DNA of 64,000 nucleotides from Vibrio crassostreae 9ZC13 (GTDB taxonomy: Bacteria > Pseudomonadota > Gammaproteobacteria > Enterobacterales > Vibrionaceae), in contig NZ_AJYZ02000041.1 of NCBI RefSeq assembly GCF_000272045.2, forward strand, positions 426,786-490,785, given 5' to 3'. Made by a program: the position numbers and the translations under genes. Positions within the stretch are counted from its first letter, which is position 1, and each line of letters starts with the position of its first letter. The notes beneath the pieces are model-generated. The model was not told the origin of the DNA, ran no database searches, and saw only the letters and a list, made by a program, of their open reading frames with translations. Positions 27,782 to 37,875 of the stretch are shown here, piece after piece.

Positions 27782-28540
27782 ATGATTAACTTACAATTAG
27801 AAAAGCTACTTAACGAAAAACTGCAGCCACAGCAGATTAAAGATTACTGTCCTAATGGTCTTCAAGTTGAAGGCGCGACAGAAGTGAAGCGAATCGTTAC
27901 TGGTGTAACAGCTTCTCAAGCCTTGATTGATAAAGCGGTAGAACTGAACGCAGACGCTTTGTTAGTCCATCACGGCTTTTTCTGGAAAGGCGAGTCAGAA
28001 GCGATTCGTGGCATGAAGGGCAAGCGCATTCGTACCTTGATTAAAAATGACATCAATCTTTTAGGTTATCACTTGCCGCTTGATATCCACCCTGAGCTTG
28101 GTAATAACGCGAAACTGGCGGAGTTACTTGAGATAGAAGTCGAAGGCGGTTTGGAAGGGCACCCACAATCGGTTGCTATGTTTGGTAAATTAAAAACACC
28201 AATGACAGGTACTGAATTCGCAGCAAAAATCGATCAAGCTCTAAATCGTAAACCACTGCATATCGCTCCAGAAAACCAAGACAAAATGATAACGACCGTC
28301 GGTTGGTGTACTGGTGGTGGTCAAGACTACACTGAGCTAGCGGCTTCTCAAGGCATTGATGCTTTTATTTCTGGTGAAATTTCTGAGCGCACTACTTACT
28401 CAGCACGCGAGCAAGACATTCATTATTTTGCTGCTGGCCACCACGCGACTGAGCGATACGGTGTAAAAGCGTTAGGTGAATGGTTAGCGGAAGAACATGG
28501 CTTGGATGTTGAGTTTATTGATATCGATAACCCAGTTTAA
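27782..28540 (+). CDS. ybgI: Nif3-like dinuclear metal protein (YbgI)
   Basis: 252 residues. Metal ligands are visible in LLVHHGFFW (residues about 60-68), LLGYHLPLDIHP and AGHHATERYG. Members form hexameric rings with a two-metal centre; described variously as GTP cyclohydrolase I type 2 or as a hydrolase, with the true role unsettled. Confidence 0.92.
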   Translation: MINLQLEKLLNEKLQPQQIKDYCPNGLQVEGATEVKRIVTGVTASQALIDKAVELNADALLVHHGFFWKGESEAIRGMKGKRIRTLIKNDINLLGYHLPLDIHPELGNNAKLAELLEIEVEGGLEGHPQSVAMFGKLKTPMTGTEFAAKIDQALNRKPLHIAPENQDKMITTVGWCTGGGQDYTELAASQGIDAFISGEISERTTYSAREQDIHYFAAGHHATERYGVKALGEWLAEEHGLDVEFIDIDNPV

Positions 28541-28632
28541 GAGCAGATGCGAGATAAGGGGTACGAGTCGAGTGTATGCGTCGTTCTCTAGAATTGAGCA
28601 GGTAACCTGTATAGTTTATCTGCTCGCTTAAG

Positions 28633-28713
28633 GAGATCCCCAACTCATTCGTCCCTCGTTCTTGGGGATGACGATATTATTTTATTCGTTCACTTCGCAT
28701 TCTTGAGGATGAC
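28633..28713 (+). repeat. Intergenic hairpin repeat, copy A, plus an eroded half copy
   Basis: ATCCCCAA (28636-28643) and TTGGGGAT (28662-28669) form an exact 8-bp stem. The loop contains CATTCGTCCCTCGTT and the right flank is GACG. A degenerate right half (TTCTTGAGGATGACGG) follows at about 28700. Same family as copies B-E. Confidence 0.75.
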
Positions 28714-28735
28714 GGGGTTGAGAGCGTACAAAAGA

Positions 28736-28768
28736 AAAGGGGTTGATGTTCTCACATCAACCCTTTTT
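28736..28768. terminator. Bidirectional terminator, ybgI / gltA
   Basis: GGGTTGATGT / ACATCAACCC around TCTC, with A's and T's on both sides. Confidence 0.9.
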
Positions 28769-28788
28769 AACATTATGATTTATAGCAA

Positions 28789-30078
28789 CTATTCACGTTC
28801 GTGAAGTGCTTTAAAGTCACGTTGTTCTTCACCAGTATATAGCTGACGAGGACGACCGATACGGTTCGTCGGATCGCTGTGCATTTCGTTCCAGTGAGCA
28901 ATCCAACCGATGGTACGAGACATCGCGAAGATTACTGTAAACATAGATACTGGAATACCGATTGCTTTCAGAATGATACCTGAGTAGAAATCTACGTTCG
29001 GGTATAGCTTCTTAGAAACAAAGTACTCATCAGAAAGAGCGATACGCTCAAGTTCCATCGCTACGTCTAGTAGTGGATCTTGGATGTTTAGCTCTTTAAG
29101 CACTTCGTGACACGCTTCGCGCATTACTGTTGCACGTGGGTCGTAGTTCTTGTAAACACGGTGACCGAAGCCCATCAAACGGAATGGGTCATCTTTGTCT
29201 TTTGCTTTCGCAACGTATTCTTCAATGTTATCTACGCTACCGATCTCTTCAAGCATGCGCAGACAAGCTTCGTTTGCACCGCCGTGAGCTGGGCCCCAAA
29301 GTGATGCGATACCTGCTGCGATACACGCAAACGGGTTAGCACCAGATGAACCAGCAAGACGCACTGTAGACGTAGAAGCGTTCTGTTCGTGGTCAGCATG
29401 TAGAGTGAAAATCTTATCCATTGCACGAGCAACGATAGGGTTCACTTCATACTCTTCACATGGGTTTGCAAACATCATGTGTAAGAAGTTTTCTGCGTAG
29501 CCTAGGTCGTTACGTGGGTAGATAAACGGCTGACCGATTGAATATTTGTAACACATTGCAGCCAGTGTTGGCATTTTTGAAATCAGGCGGTATGCCGCAA
29601 TTTCACGGTGTGTATCGTTGTTGACATCAAGTGAGTCGTGGTAGAACGCCGCTAGAGCGCCTACAACACCACACATTACAGCCATAGGGTGAGCGTCACG
29701 ACGGAAGCCGTGGAAGAAACTAGCGATTTGCTCGTGCACCATAGTGTGACGTGTCACGGTAGTCTTGAACTTTTCATACTCAGCTCGAGATGGGGCTTCA
29801 CCGTAAAGAAGTATGTAACATACTTCTAAGTAATCAGCGTTATTGGCAAGTTGGTCGATTGGATAACCACGATGTAAAAGAATGCCTTTTCCACCGTCAA
29901 TAAAAGTGATTTGAGACTCACAGGATGCAGTGGCAAGAAAACCAGGGTCAAAAGTGAAAAAACCATTAGAACCTAGTGTACGAACATCGATCACTGGAGT
30001 ACCAAGTACACCTTCTGTAATCGGCAGCTCGATTGGCGCTTGACCTTCAATGTGAAGGGTAGCTTTCTTATCCGCCAT
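28789..30078 (-). CDS. gltA: Citrate synthase (type II)
   Basis: 429 residues. Catalytic histidines lie in HADHEQNAS and in MGFGHRVYKNYDPRA; the catalytic aspartate is in the C-terminal YFVSKKLYPNVDFYSG. The N-terminal beta-rich part marks the hexameric, NADH-inhibited type II enzyme. It condenses acetyl-CoA and oxaloacetate. Divergent from sdhCDAB, as in E. coli. Ribosome site AAGGAG. Confidence 0.98.
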   Translation of the reverse strand: MADKKATLHIEGQAPIELPITEGVLGTPVIDVRTLGSNGFFTFDPGFLATASCESQITFIDGGKGILLHRGYPIDQLANNADYLEVCYILLYGEAPSRAEYEKFKTTVTRHTMVHEQIASFFHGFRRDAHPMAVMCGVVGALAAFYHDSLDVNNDTHREIAAYRLISKMPTLAAMCYKYSIGQPFIYPRNDLGYAENFLHMMFANPCEEYEVNPIVARAMDKIFTLHADHEQNASTSTVRLAGSSGANPFACIAAGIASLWGPAHGGANEACLRMLEEIGSVDNIEEYVAKAKDKDDPFRLMGFGHRVYKNYDPRATVMREACHEVLKELNIQDPLLDVAMELERIALSDEYFVSKKLYPNVDFYSGIILKAIGIPVSMFTVIFAMSRTIGWIAHWNEMHSDPTNRIGRPRQLYTGEEQRDFKALHERE

Positions 30079-30494
30079 AACAATCTCCTTTGTTTATTAT
30101 TAATCCGTCCAGGATGTTTATGTGCCATTTTTTTACTGGTCTTACGTGGGAAAGTCAATTTTTCTACAGCTTTGTGTGCACTTGTTAGTGTTTTTTACAT
30201 TAAATTCGTTAAAAATCTGGTCTGTGTAGCATTATTTGTTACATCAATTGTATTAGAATGTTGCCAGCCGTATAGTGGCGCTGAAAAGTTTGGTTAAAAC
30301 CTTATAAATGCAAGGCTAAGAAGAAATGTGAGGTGTCTTTCTTAATCGAGCAGTTAACAATTATTTTACAATTATCTAAGGCTCAACTTCAGTTATTTGT
30401 TAAGTTAATGTTAAATTTTGAAGGTTTGCAATCAAATTTTGTCCATAACAATATCATAAGGTTATTTAATGACCATAATGCTCAATGGAGCTGA
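30079..30494. other. gltA-sdhC divergent control region
   Basis: 416 bases without a gene, AT-rich, holding promoters in both directions. The only regulator site I can support is the ArcA-like box listed separately. Confidence 0.5.
30398..30414 (+). promoter_or_regulatory. ArcA-like box upstream of sdhC
   Basis: GTTAAGTTAATGTTA (30399-30413) agrees with the E. coli ArcA box GTTAATTAAATGTTA at 13 of 15 positions; TGTTAA recurs with an 11-base period. ArcA represses TCA genes under low oxygen, which fits the location 80-95 bases before sdhC. Confidence 0.6.
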
Positions 30495-30887
30495 GTGAGC
30501 AAGCCCGTGAAAGAAAGAAAGACAAGACCTGTTAATTTAGATTTACAGACCATCCACTTTCCAATCACAGCAATAGCTTCCATCCTACACCGTGTGTCTG
30601 GGGTGATAACTTTTGTCGCGATTGGAATTTTGCTTTGGTTACTATCCATTTCCCTCTCATCCCCAGTAGGCTTTGCCGAAGCTAGCGACATTGTCGATGG
30701 TTTCTTCGTGAAGTTTATTCTGTGGGGCATTTTAACCGCTTTGGCTTACCACATTGCTGGTGGTATTCGTCACCTTCTTATGGACCTTGGTCACTTTGAA
30801 GAGCTGGAATCTGGCGCGAAGAGCGCTAAGGTTGCATTCGCAGCAACAGCGGTATTGTCTCTACTAGCGGGGATCTTAGTATGGTAA
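30495..30887 (+). CDS. sdhC: Succinate dehydrogenase cytochrome b556 subunit
   Basis: 130 residues with three membrane helices. Contains SILHRVSGV near residue 30 and the heme-ligand helix with YHIAGGIRHLLMDLGH. It anchors SdhAB and helps bind heme b and ubiquinone. The GTG start follows GGAG closely; a GTG four codons on is an alternative. Overlaps sdhD by 7 bases. Confidence 0.95.
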   Translation: MSKPVKERKTRPVNLDLQTIHFPITAIASILHRVSGVITFVAIGILLWLLSISLSSPVGFAEASDIVDGFFVKFILWGILTALAYHIAGGIRHLLMDLGHFEELESGAKSAKVAFAATAVLSLLAGILVW

Positions 30888-31228
30888 ACAACGTTTCTAC
30901 TTTTGGTCGTAATGGTGTCCACGATTATCTATTGATTCGTGCTACTGCCATCATTATGACGCTTTACACTATCTACCTAGTTAGCTTTTGTGCTTTCTCT
31001 GGTGATATCTCTTACGCATCTTGGACGCAATTCTTTGGTGGAACCTTCACTAAAGTCTTCACCATGTTAGCGCTTACTTCTGTTTTGGTTCACGCGTGGA
31101 TCGGCCTATGGCAAGTACTAACTGACTACATCAAATGCGCAAAACTGCGTGTTGGTCTTCAAGTCGGTGTTGTTGCAGTTCTTCTTGGATATTTCTTCTC
31201 TGGTCTGTTTATTTTGTGGGGTGCGTAA
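30881..31228 (+). CDS. sdhD: Succinate dehydrogenase membrane anchor subunit
   Basis: 115 residues, three helices, starting NNVSTFGRNGVHDYLLIRATA. The heme-ligand histidine is in VLVHAWIGLWQVLTDY. With SdhC it forms the quinone site. sdhA begins at the next base after its stop. Confidence 0.95.
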   Translation: MVNNVSTFGRNGVHDYLLIRATAIIMTLYTIYLVSFCAFSGDISYASWTQFFGGTFTKVFTMLALTSVLVHAWIGLWQVLTDYIKCAKLRVGLQVGVVAVLLGYFFSGLFILWGA

Positions 31229-32995
31229 GTGACTATTCCTGTTCGTGAGTTTGATGCCGTAGTGATCGGCGCTGGTGGTGCAGGTATGCGTGCCGCACTG
31301 CAAATTTCTGAGCAAGGCCTTTCTTGTGCATTGCTTTCTAAAGTTTTCCCTACTCGTTCTCATACGGTTTCAGCGCAAGGCGGCATCACTGTTGCTCTTG
31401 GTAACGCGCATGAAGACCATTGGGAACAACATATGTATGACACAGTAAAAGGTTCTGATTACATCGGTGACCAAGACGCTATCGAATACATGTGTAAAAA
31501 CGGTCCTGAGTCGGTAATCGAACTCGAAAAAATGGGCCTGCCTTTCTCTCGTTTTGAGAACGGTACTATTTACCAGCGTCCTTTCGGTGGTCAATCTAAA
31601 AACTTTGGTGGTGAGCAAGCGGCTCGTACCGCAGCTGCAGCCGACCGTACTGGTCACGCACTGCTTCATACGCTTTACCAACAAAACATTAAACACAAAA
31701 CGACGGTTTTCTCTGAGTGGTATGCACTGGATCTTGTTAAAAACGAAGATGGTGCAATTTTAGGTACTACCGCGCTTTGTATGGAAACGGGCGAGGTTTG
31801 CTACTTCAAAGCGAAGGCAACAATCCTTGCGACTGGTGGTGCTGGTCGTATCTACGCATCAACAACCAATGCACACATTAACACTGGTGACGGTGTTGGT
31901 ATGGCGATTCGTGCTGGCGTTCCTATGCAAGACATCGAAATGTGGCAGTTCCACCCGACGGGTATCGCTGGTGCAGGTGTATTGGTAACGGAAGGTTGTC
32001 GTGGTGAAGGTGGTTACCTTCTCAATAAAGACGGCGAACGCTTCATGGAACGTTACGCACCAAACGCTAAAGACTTAGCGGGTCGTGATGTTGTTGCTCG
32101 TTCAATGATGGTTGAAATTCGTGAAGGTCGCGGTTGCGATGGCCCTTGGGGTCCACACATCAAGCTTAAGCTTGATCATCTAGGTAAAGAGACACTTGAA
32201 TCTCGTCTTCCTGGTGTATGTGAACTTTCTCGTACCTTTGCTCACGTTGATCCAGTGAAAGAGCCAATCCCAGTAATCCCTACATGTCACTACATGATGG
32301 GTGGTGTTCCAACACAAGTTTCTGGTCAAGCTATTAAGCAAACCGAAGACGGCAACGATGTTGAAATCCAAGGTCTCTTTGCTTGTGGTGAAATCGCATC
32401 AGTATCAGTACATGGTGCCAACCGTCTAGGTGGTAACTCACTGCTTGATTTAGTGGTATTTGGTCGTGCGACAGGTCTACACCTAGGTGAGACACTGAAG
32501 AAGCAAGACGAAGCGAAACCTGCAACTGAAGCTGACATTGAGCGTTCACTAGAGCGTTACAACCGTTGGGAAAACAGCACAGACGGCGAAGATCCAGCGC
32601 AAATCCGTAAAGATCTTCAGCAATGTATGCAGAACAACTTCTCAGTATTCCGTGAAGGCAAAGCAATGGCTGAAGGCCTAGAAGAGCTAAAAGCGATTCG
32701 CGAGCGTCTGAAAAATGCACACCTATCTGATAAGTCTACAGAGTTCAACACTCAACGTATCGAGTGTCTAGAGCTTGAAAACTTGATGGAAACGGCATTC
32801 GCAACGGCTGTTGCTGCAAATTTCCGTACAGAGAGCCGTGGCGCACACGCTCGATTCGATTTCCCTGACCGTGATGATGAGCAATGGCTATGCCACTCAC
32901 TTTACAACCCAGAGTCAGAGAGCATGACTAAGCGTGGTGTAAACATGGAACCTATCCATCGTGAAGCGTTCCCACCAAAAGCACGTACGTACTAA
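31229..32995 (+). CDS. sdhA: Succinate dehydrogenase flavoprotein subunit
   Basis: 588 residues. The FAD-binding start is VIGAGGAGMRAAL; H45 in SHTVSAQGG is the covalent flavin ligand. Substrate residues lie in FHPTG and the arginine-rich ARDVV-like GRDVVARSM region; ANRLGGNSLLDLVVFGR closes the FAD site. It oxidises succinate to fumarate. GTG start directly following the sdhD stop. Confidence 0.98.
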   Translation: MTIPVREFDAVVIGAGGAGMRAALQISEQGLSCALLSKVFPTRSHTVSAQGGITVALGNAHEDHWEQHMYDTVKGSDYIGDQDAIEYMCKNGPESVIELEKMGLPFSRFENGTIYQRPFGGQSKNFGGEQAARTAAAADRTGHALLHTLYQQNIKHKTTVFSEWYALDLVKNEDGAILGTTALCMETGEVCYFKAKATILATGGAGRIYASTTNAHINTGDGVGMAIRAGVPMQDIEMWQFHPTGIAGAGVLVTEGCRGEGGYLLNKDGERFMERYAPNAKDLAGRDVVARSMMVEIREGRGCDGPWGPHIKLKLDHLGKETLESRLPGVCELSRTFAHVDPVKEPIPVIPTCHYMMGGVPTQVSGQAIKQTEDGNDVEIQGLFACGEIASVSVHGANRLGGNSLLDLVVFGRATGLHLGETLKKQDEAKPATEADIERSLERYNRWENSTDGEDPAQIRKDLQQCMQNNFSVFREGKAMAEGLEELKAIRERLKNAHLSDKSTEFNTQRIECLELENLMETAFATAVAANFRTESRGAHARFDFPDRDDEQWLCHSLYNPESESMTKRGVNMEPIHREAFPPKARTY

Positions 32996-33007
32996 GGAGA
33001 TATGACC

Positions 33008-33721
33008 ATGAAACTGAATTTCTCTTTATATCGTTACAATCCAGATGTCGACCAGAAACCTTATATGAAGGAATACACTCTAGAAGTGGATGAAGGTTCA
33101 GACATGATGCTTTTGGATGCGCTTATTCTGTTGAAAGAGCAAGATCCAACAATCTCATTCCGTCGCTCATGCCGTGAAGGTGTATGTGGCTCGGATGGTT
33201 TGAACATGAACGGTAAAAATGGCCTAGCGTGTATCACGCCATTGTCTGCGCTTTCGGGCCAAGACAAGATTGTGATTCGCCCACTGCCTGGCTTACCCGT
33301 TGTTCGTGACCTGATTGTAGACATGACTCAGTTCTACGATAACTACGAAAAAGTGAAGCCATTCTTAGTGTCTGATGGCAATGTGCCACCGGCTCGTGAA
33401 AACTTACAAAGCCCTGATGAGCGTGCTCATTTAGATGGATTGTACGAATGTATCATGTGTGCATGTTGTACAACGTCATGCCCATCATTCTGGTGGAACC
33501 CTGACAAATTCATCGGACCAGCAGGCCTGCTTGCAGCGTACCGTTGGCTAATTGATAGCCGAGATACAGCGACAGACGAACGTTTGTCCGATCTTGATGA
33601 TGCATTTAGCGTTTTTCGTTGCCATGGCATCATGAATTGTGTAAGTGTTTGTCCTAAGGGATTAAATCCGACGAAAGCGATTGGTCACATCAAGACCATG
33701 CTAGTGAATCGTTCGGTTTAA
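33008..33721 (+). CDS. sdhB: Succinate dehydrogenase iron-sulfur subunit
   Basis: 237 residues. 2Fe-2S ligands are in CREGVCGSDG with a later C, 4Fe-4S in CIMCACCTTSCP, and 3Fe-4S in CHGIMNCVSVCPKG. It passes electrons from SdhA to the quinone. Two ATGs compete: 33002 and 33008. AAGGAGA at 32994-33000 is too close to the first and well placed for the second, which also matches the E. coli N-terminus. Confidence 0.96.
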   Translation: MKLNFSLYRYNPDVDQKPYMKEYTLEVDEGSDMMLLDALILLKEQDPTISFRRSCREGVCGSDGLNMNGKNGLACITPLSALSGQDKIVIRPLPGLPVVRDLIVDMTQFYDNYEKVKPFLVSDGNVPPARENLQSPDERAHLDGLYECIMCACCTTSCPSFWWNPDKFIGPAGLLAAYRWLIDSRDTATDERLSDLDDAFSVFRCHGIMNCVSVCPKGLNPTKAIGHIKTMLVNRSV

Positions 33722-33735
33722 GTTATATAAAAATT

Positions 33736-33765
33736 GCCGCCCTAGAAGTTTTGGGGCGGCCTTTT
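33736..33765 (+). terminator. Hairpin between sdhB and sucA, possible attenuator
   Basis: GCCGCCC / GGGCGGC, an 11-base loop, then only TTTT. It resembles a weak terminator inside what is usually one sdh-suc transcript, so it may reduce rather than stop read-through. Confidence 0.6.
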
Positions 33766-33818
33766 AATAGCTCGGCATAGACCGCAGCAAACGTGAAAAC
33801 TACTGGTTAAGGGAAAAT

Positions 33819-36635
33819 ATGCACAACGGCGTGATGAAGGCATGGCTCGAGTCTTCACACTTGGCTGGCGCCAATGCAACGTACGTAGAAGAACTCTATG
33901 AACTGTATCTAAGTGACCCAGATTCGGTAAGTGACGAATGGAGAAGTGTTTTTGAAGAACTGCCTGTGCAAGCTTCAGAGACAGTGGAACAACCACACTC
34001 TCGTGTTCGTGAATACTTCCGTCGACTCGCTCAAGAAACAAAGCATTACAGTGTCCAAGTTAGTGATCCAGATGTCGATGCGAAACAAGTAAAGGTTCTG
34101 CAACTTATTAATGCCTATCGATTCCGAGGGCATCAAGCAGCAAATCTAGACCCCCTAGGTTTATGGAAAAGAGCGACAGTTGATGAACTGGACCCTTCTT
34201 TCCACACTCTTACCGAAGATGACCTCAATGAGACGTTCAACGTCGGCTCTTACGCCATTGGCCAAGAGACGATGGTGCTTAAAGATCTCTACAAATCTCT
34301 AAAGCAAACGTATTGTGGCTCTATTGGTGCTGAATACATGCACATGACAAATACAGAGCAAAAGCGTTGGATCCAACAACGTTTAGAGTCTGTATCTGGT
34401 CAACCCTCTTTCAACAAAGAAGAAAAGCAAGCTTTCCTAGAAGAGCTAACTGCTGCTGAAGGTCTTGAGCGCTATCTTGGTGCGAAATTCCCAGGCGCAA
34501 AACGCTTCTCGTTGGAAGGTGGTGATGCTCTTATCCCAATGACGAAAGAAATTATTCGTCATGCTGGCGGACAAGGCATGCGTGAAGTTGTTGTTGGTAT
34601 GGCTCACCGTGGTCGTCTAAACATGTTGGTCAACGTGCTTGGTAAAAAGCCACAAGACCTGTTTGACGAGTTTGCGGGCAAGCACGATGACACGTGGGGT
34701 ACTGGTGATGTGAAATACCACCAAGGCTTCTCTGCGGACTTCGCAACGCCAGGCGGCAACGTTCACTTAGCACTAGCATTTAACCCATCTCACTTAGAAA
34801 TCGTAAACCCGGTAGTTATCGGTTCAGTACGTGCACGTCAAGATCGCCTTGGTGATAATGATGGTAGCCGTGTACTTCCAATTACTATCCACGGTGACTC
34901 AGCTATCGCTGGTCAGGGTGTAGTACAAGAGACGTTTAACATGTCTCAAGCTCGTGGTTTCTGTGTAGGTGGTACGGTTCGTATCGTTGTAAACAACCAA
35001 GTTGGTTTTACAACGTCTAACCCTCGCGATACACGCTCTACGATGTACTGTACCGATATCGCGAAGATGGTTCAGGCTCCAATTTTCCACGTTAACTCTG
35101 ATGATCCAGAAGCGGTTGCGTTTGTTGCGCGTCTTGCATTGGATTACCGTAATACGTTTAAGCGTGATGTTGTTATTGATTTGGTTTGTTACCGTCGCCA
35201 CGGTCACAATGAAGCCGATGAGCCGAATGCAACACAGCCTTTGATGTACCAAAAAATCAAGAAGCACCCAACACCACGTAAGCTTTACGCTGACGTGCTA
35301 ATGGAGCGCGGTGAGTTTGGTATTGATACAGCAACTCAGCTAGTTAACGAATATCGTGATGCACTTGATCACGGTGAAGTTGTGGTTAAAGAGTGGCGTC
35401 CAATGGCACTTCACTCAGTAGACTGGTCTCCTTACCTAGGTCACGACTGGAACATCGAGTGGGATAACAAGATTGATATCGAGCGCCTGAAAGAGCTTGG
35501 TACCAAACTTTGTCAATACCCGGACAGCCACAAGCTGCAAAGCCGAGTAAATAAACTGTACAACGATCGTACTGCCATGGTGAATGGTGAGAAACAAGTC
35601 GATTGGGGTATGGCTGAAACTCTGGCATACGCAACACTTGTTGACGACGGTAAGCGTATTCGTATCTCAGGCCAAGATTCAGGTCGTGGTACGTTCTTCC
35701 ACCGTCACTCAGTACTGCACAATCAATCAGATGCAAGCACGTATGTTCCTCTTGCGAACATTCATGATAAACAAGGGCCATTCCAAGTGTTTGACTCTGT
35801 GTTATCTGAAGAAGCGGTACTCGCATTTGAGTATGGTTACGCGACAGCAGAGCCAAGCGGTCTAACCCTTTGGGAAGCTCAATTTGGTGACTTCGCAAAC
35901 GGTGCACAAGTTGTTATCGACCAATTCATTTCATCAGGTGAGCAAAAGTGGGCACGTCTATGTGGTCTAACTATGCTGCTTCCTCACGGTTATGAAGGCC
36001 AAGGCCCGGAGCACTCTTCTGCACGTCTTGAGCGTTACCTTCAGTTATGTGCTGAACAAAACATGCAGGTTGTTGTTCCTTCAACACCAGCTCAGGTTTA
36101 CCACATGATTCGCCGTCAGGTTGTTCGACCAATGCGTCGTCCACTGATTGTAATGTCACCTAAGTCATTGCTTCGTCACCCTCTGTGTACTTCTTCTCTT
36201 GAAGATTTGGCAGAAGGCACGTTCCAACCAGCTATCGCAGAAATTGATGATCTGGCTCCTGAGAACGTAAAACGCGTCGTGTTCTGTTCAGGTAAGGTTT
36301 ACTTTGACCTGCTTGACCAAAGACGTAAGAACGTGCAAGACGATGTCGCTATTGTACGTATTGAGCAACTTTACCCGTTCCCTTATGAGGACGTGAGAGC
36401 TGCCATCGCACAGTACACAAATGTAGTCGATTACGTTTGGTGTCAAGAAGAGCCACAAAACCAAGGTGCTTGGTACAGTAGCCAACATAATTTCCGAGCT
36501 GCTATCCCAGTAGGTGCTGATATTCAATACGCAGGTCGTCCTGCATCAGCATCACCAGCTGTTGGCTATATGTCAGTACACTTGAAACAACAAAAAGCGT
36601 TAGTTGACGACGCTTTGACCCTACTTAAGAACTAG
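33819..36635 (+). CDS. sucA: 2-Oxoglutarate dehydrogenase E1
   Basis: 938 residues. N-terminal helix MKAWLESSHLAGAN, then the thiamine-diphosphate fold with GMAHRGRLNMLVNVLGK near residue 262 and the ThDP/metal segment HGDSAIAGQGVVQET. The C-terminal pyrimidine domain has SGQDSGRGTFFHRH. It decarboxylates 2-oxoglutarate and transfers the succinyl group to SucB. Confidence 0.98.
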   Translation: MHNGVMKAWLESSHLAGANATYVEELYELYLSDPDSVSDEWRSVFEELPVQASETVEQPHSRVREYFRRLAQETKHYSVQVSDPDVDAKQVKVLQLINAYRFRGHQAANLDPLGLWKRATVDELDPSFHTLTEDDLNETFNVGSYAIGQETMVLKDLYKSLKQTYCGSIGAEYMHMTNTEQKRWIQQRLESVSGQPSFNKEEKQAFLEELTAAEGLERYLGAKFPGAKRFSLEGGDALIPMTKEIIRHAGGQGMREVVVGMAHRGRLNMLVNVLGKKPQDLFDEFAGKHDDTWGTGDVKYHQGFSADFATPGGNVHLALAFNPSHLEIVNPVVIGSVRARQDRLGDNDGSRVLPITIHGDSAIAGQGVVQETFNMSQARGFCVGGTVRIVVNNQVGFTTSNPRDTRSTMYCTDIAKMVQAPIFHVNSDDPEAVAFVARLALDYRNTFKRDVVIDLVCYRRHGHNEADEPNATQPLMYQKIKKHPTPRKLYADVLMERGEFGIDTATQLVNEYRDALDHGEVVVKEWRPMALHSVDWSPYLGHDWNIEWDNKIDIERLKELGTKLCQYPDSHKLQSRVNKLYNDRTAMVNGEKQVDWGMAETLAYATLVDDGKRIRISGQDSGRGTFFHRHSVLHNQSDASTYVPLANIHDKQGPFQVFDSVLSEEAVLAFEYGYATAEPSGLTLWEAQFGDFANGAQVVIDQFISSGEQKWARLCGLTMLLPHGYEGQGPEHSSARLERYLQLCAEQNMQVVVPSTPAQVYHMIRRQVVRPMRRPLIVMSPKSLLRHPLCTSSLEDLAEGTFQPAIAEIDDLAPENVKRVVFCSGKVYFDLLDQRRKNVQDDVAIVRIEQLYPFPYEDVRAAIAQYTNVVDYVWCQEEPQNQGAWYSSQHNFRAAIPVGADIQYAGRPASASPAVGYMSVHLKQQKALVDDALTLLKN

Positions 36636-36656
36636 AAGTAAAAGGAAAATACGCAC

Positions 36657-37865
36657 ATGACAATTGAAATTCTGGTTCCAGATTTACCTGAATCTGTGGC
36701 TGATGCAACAGTTGCTACTTGGCACAAAAAACCGGGCGAAGCGGTTGCACGTGATGAAGTCATTGTAGATATCGAAACAGATAAAGTAGTTCTAGAAGTA
36801 CCGGCTCCTGAAGCGGGTGTTCTGGAAGCTATCATCGAAGAAGAGGGTGCTACGGTACTTTCTAAGCAGCTTTTGGCTAAAATCAAGCCGGGTGCTGTCG
36901 CTGGTGAACCAACGAAAGACACCACTGAAGATACAGAAGCATCTCCTGATAAGCGCCATAAAGCTGCGCTAACAGAAGAGAACAACGACGCACTAAGCCC
37001 AGCTGTTCGTCGCCTGCTTGCTGAGCACAACCTACAACCAGCTGACGTTAAAGGCACTGGTGTTGGTGGTCGTATTACTCGTGAAGACATCGACGCACAC
37101 CTAGCAGCAGCGAAAGCGGCTCCGGCAGCAGCATCTGCACCAGCAGTTGAAGCGCCAGCAGCGGCTCGCAGCCAAAAACGCGTGCCTATGACTCGCCTGC
37201 GTAAGACAGTTGCAAACCGTCTTCTAGAAGCGAAAAACAGCACAGCAATGCTGACTACTTTCAACGAAGTGAACATGAAGCCAATCATGGACCTTCGTAA
37301 GCAGTACAAAGACCAATTCGAGAAACGTCACGATACGCGTCTTGGCTTCATGTCTTTCTACGTGAAAGCAGTAACAGAAGCACTGAAGCGTTTCCCAGAA
37401 GTGAACGCTTCTATTGATGGTACAGATATCGTTTACCACAACTACTTCGACATCAGCATGGCGGTATCTACGCCACGTGGTCTAGTGACTCCAGTACTCA
37501 AAGACTGTGACACACTAGGTTTCGCTGATATCGAAAAAGGCATCAAAGAGCTAGCAATCAAAGGTCGTGACGGCAAGCTAACGGTTGATGAACTGATGGG
37601 CGGCAACTTCACTATCACAAACGGTGGTGTATTTGGTTCTCTAATGTCTACGCCAATCATCAACCCGCCTCAAGCGGCAATTTTGGGTATGCACAAAATC
37701 CAAGACCGTCCAATGGCTGTTGATGGCAAGGTAGAGATTCTACCAATGATGTACCTAGCGCTTTCTTACGACCACCGTCTAATCGATGGCCGTGAATCAG
37801 TTGGCTTCCTAGTGACCATCAAAGAGCTTCTAGAAGATCCTGCCCGTCTGCTATTAGACGTTTAG
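36657..37865 (+). CDS. sucB: Dihydrolipoyl succinyltransferase E2
   Basis: 402 residues: one lipoyl domain with K43 in IETDKVVLEV, an alanine/proline linker, the peripheral-subunit domain (SPAVRRLLAEHNLQ), a second linker, and the catalytic domain with H373 in SYDHRLIDGRE. Forms the core of the 2-oxoglutarate complex. The E3 gene (lpd) is not here. Confidence 0.98.
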   Translation: MTIEILVPDLPESVADATVATWHKKPGEAVARDEVIVDIETDKVVLEVPAPEAGVLEAIIEEEGATVLSKQLLAKIKPGAVAGEPTKDTTEDTEASPDKRHKAALTEENNDALSPAVRRLLAEHNLQPADVKGTGVGGRITREDIDAHLAAAKAAPAAASAPAVEAPAAARSQKRVPMTRLRKTVANRLLEAKNSTAMLTTFNEVNMKPIMDLRKQYKDQFEKRHDTRLGFMSFYVKAVTEALKRFPEVNASIDGTDIVYHNYFDISMAVSTPRGLVTPVLKDCDTLGFADIEKGIKELAIKGRDGKLTVDELMGGNFTITNGGVFGSLMSTPIINPPQAAILGMHKIQDRPMAVDGKVEILPMMYLALSYDHRLIDGRESVGFLVTIKELLEDPARLLLDV

Positions 37866-37875
37866 TATCGCTAAA

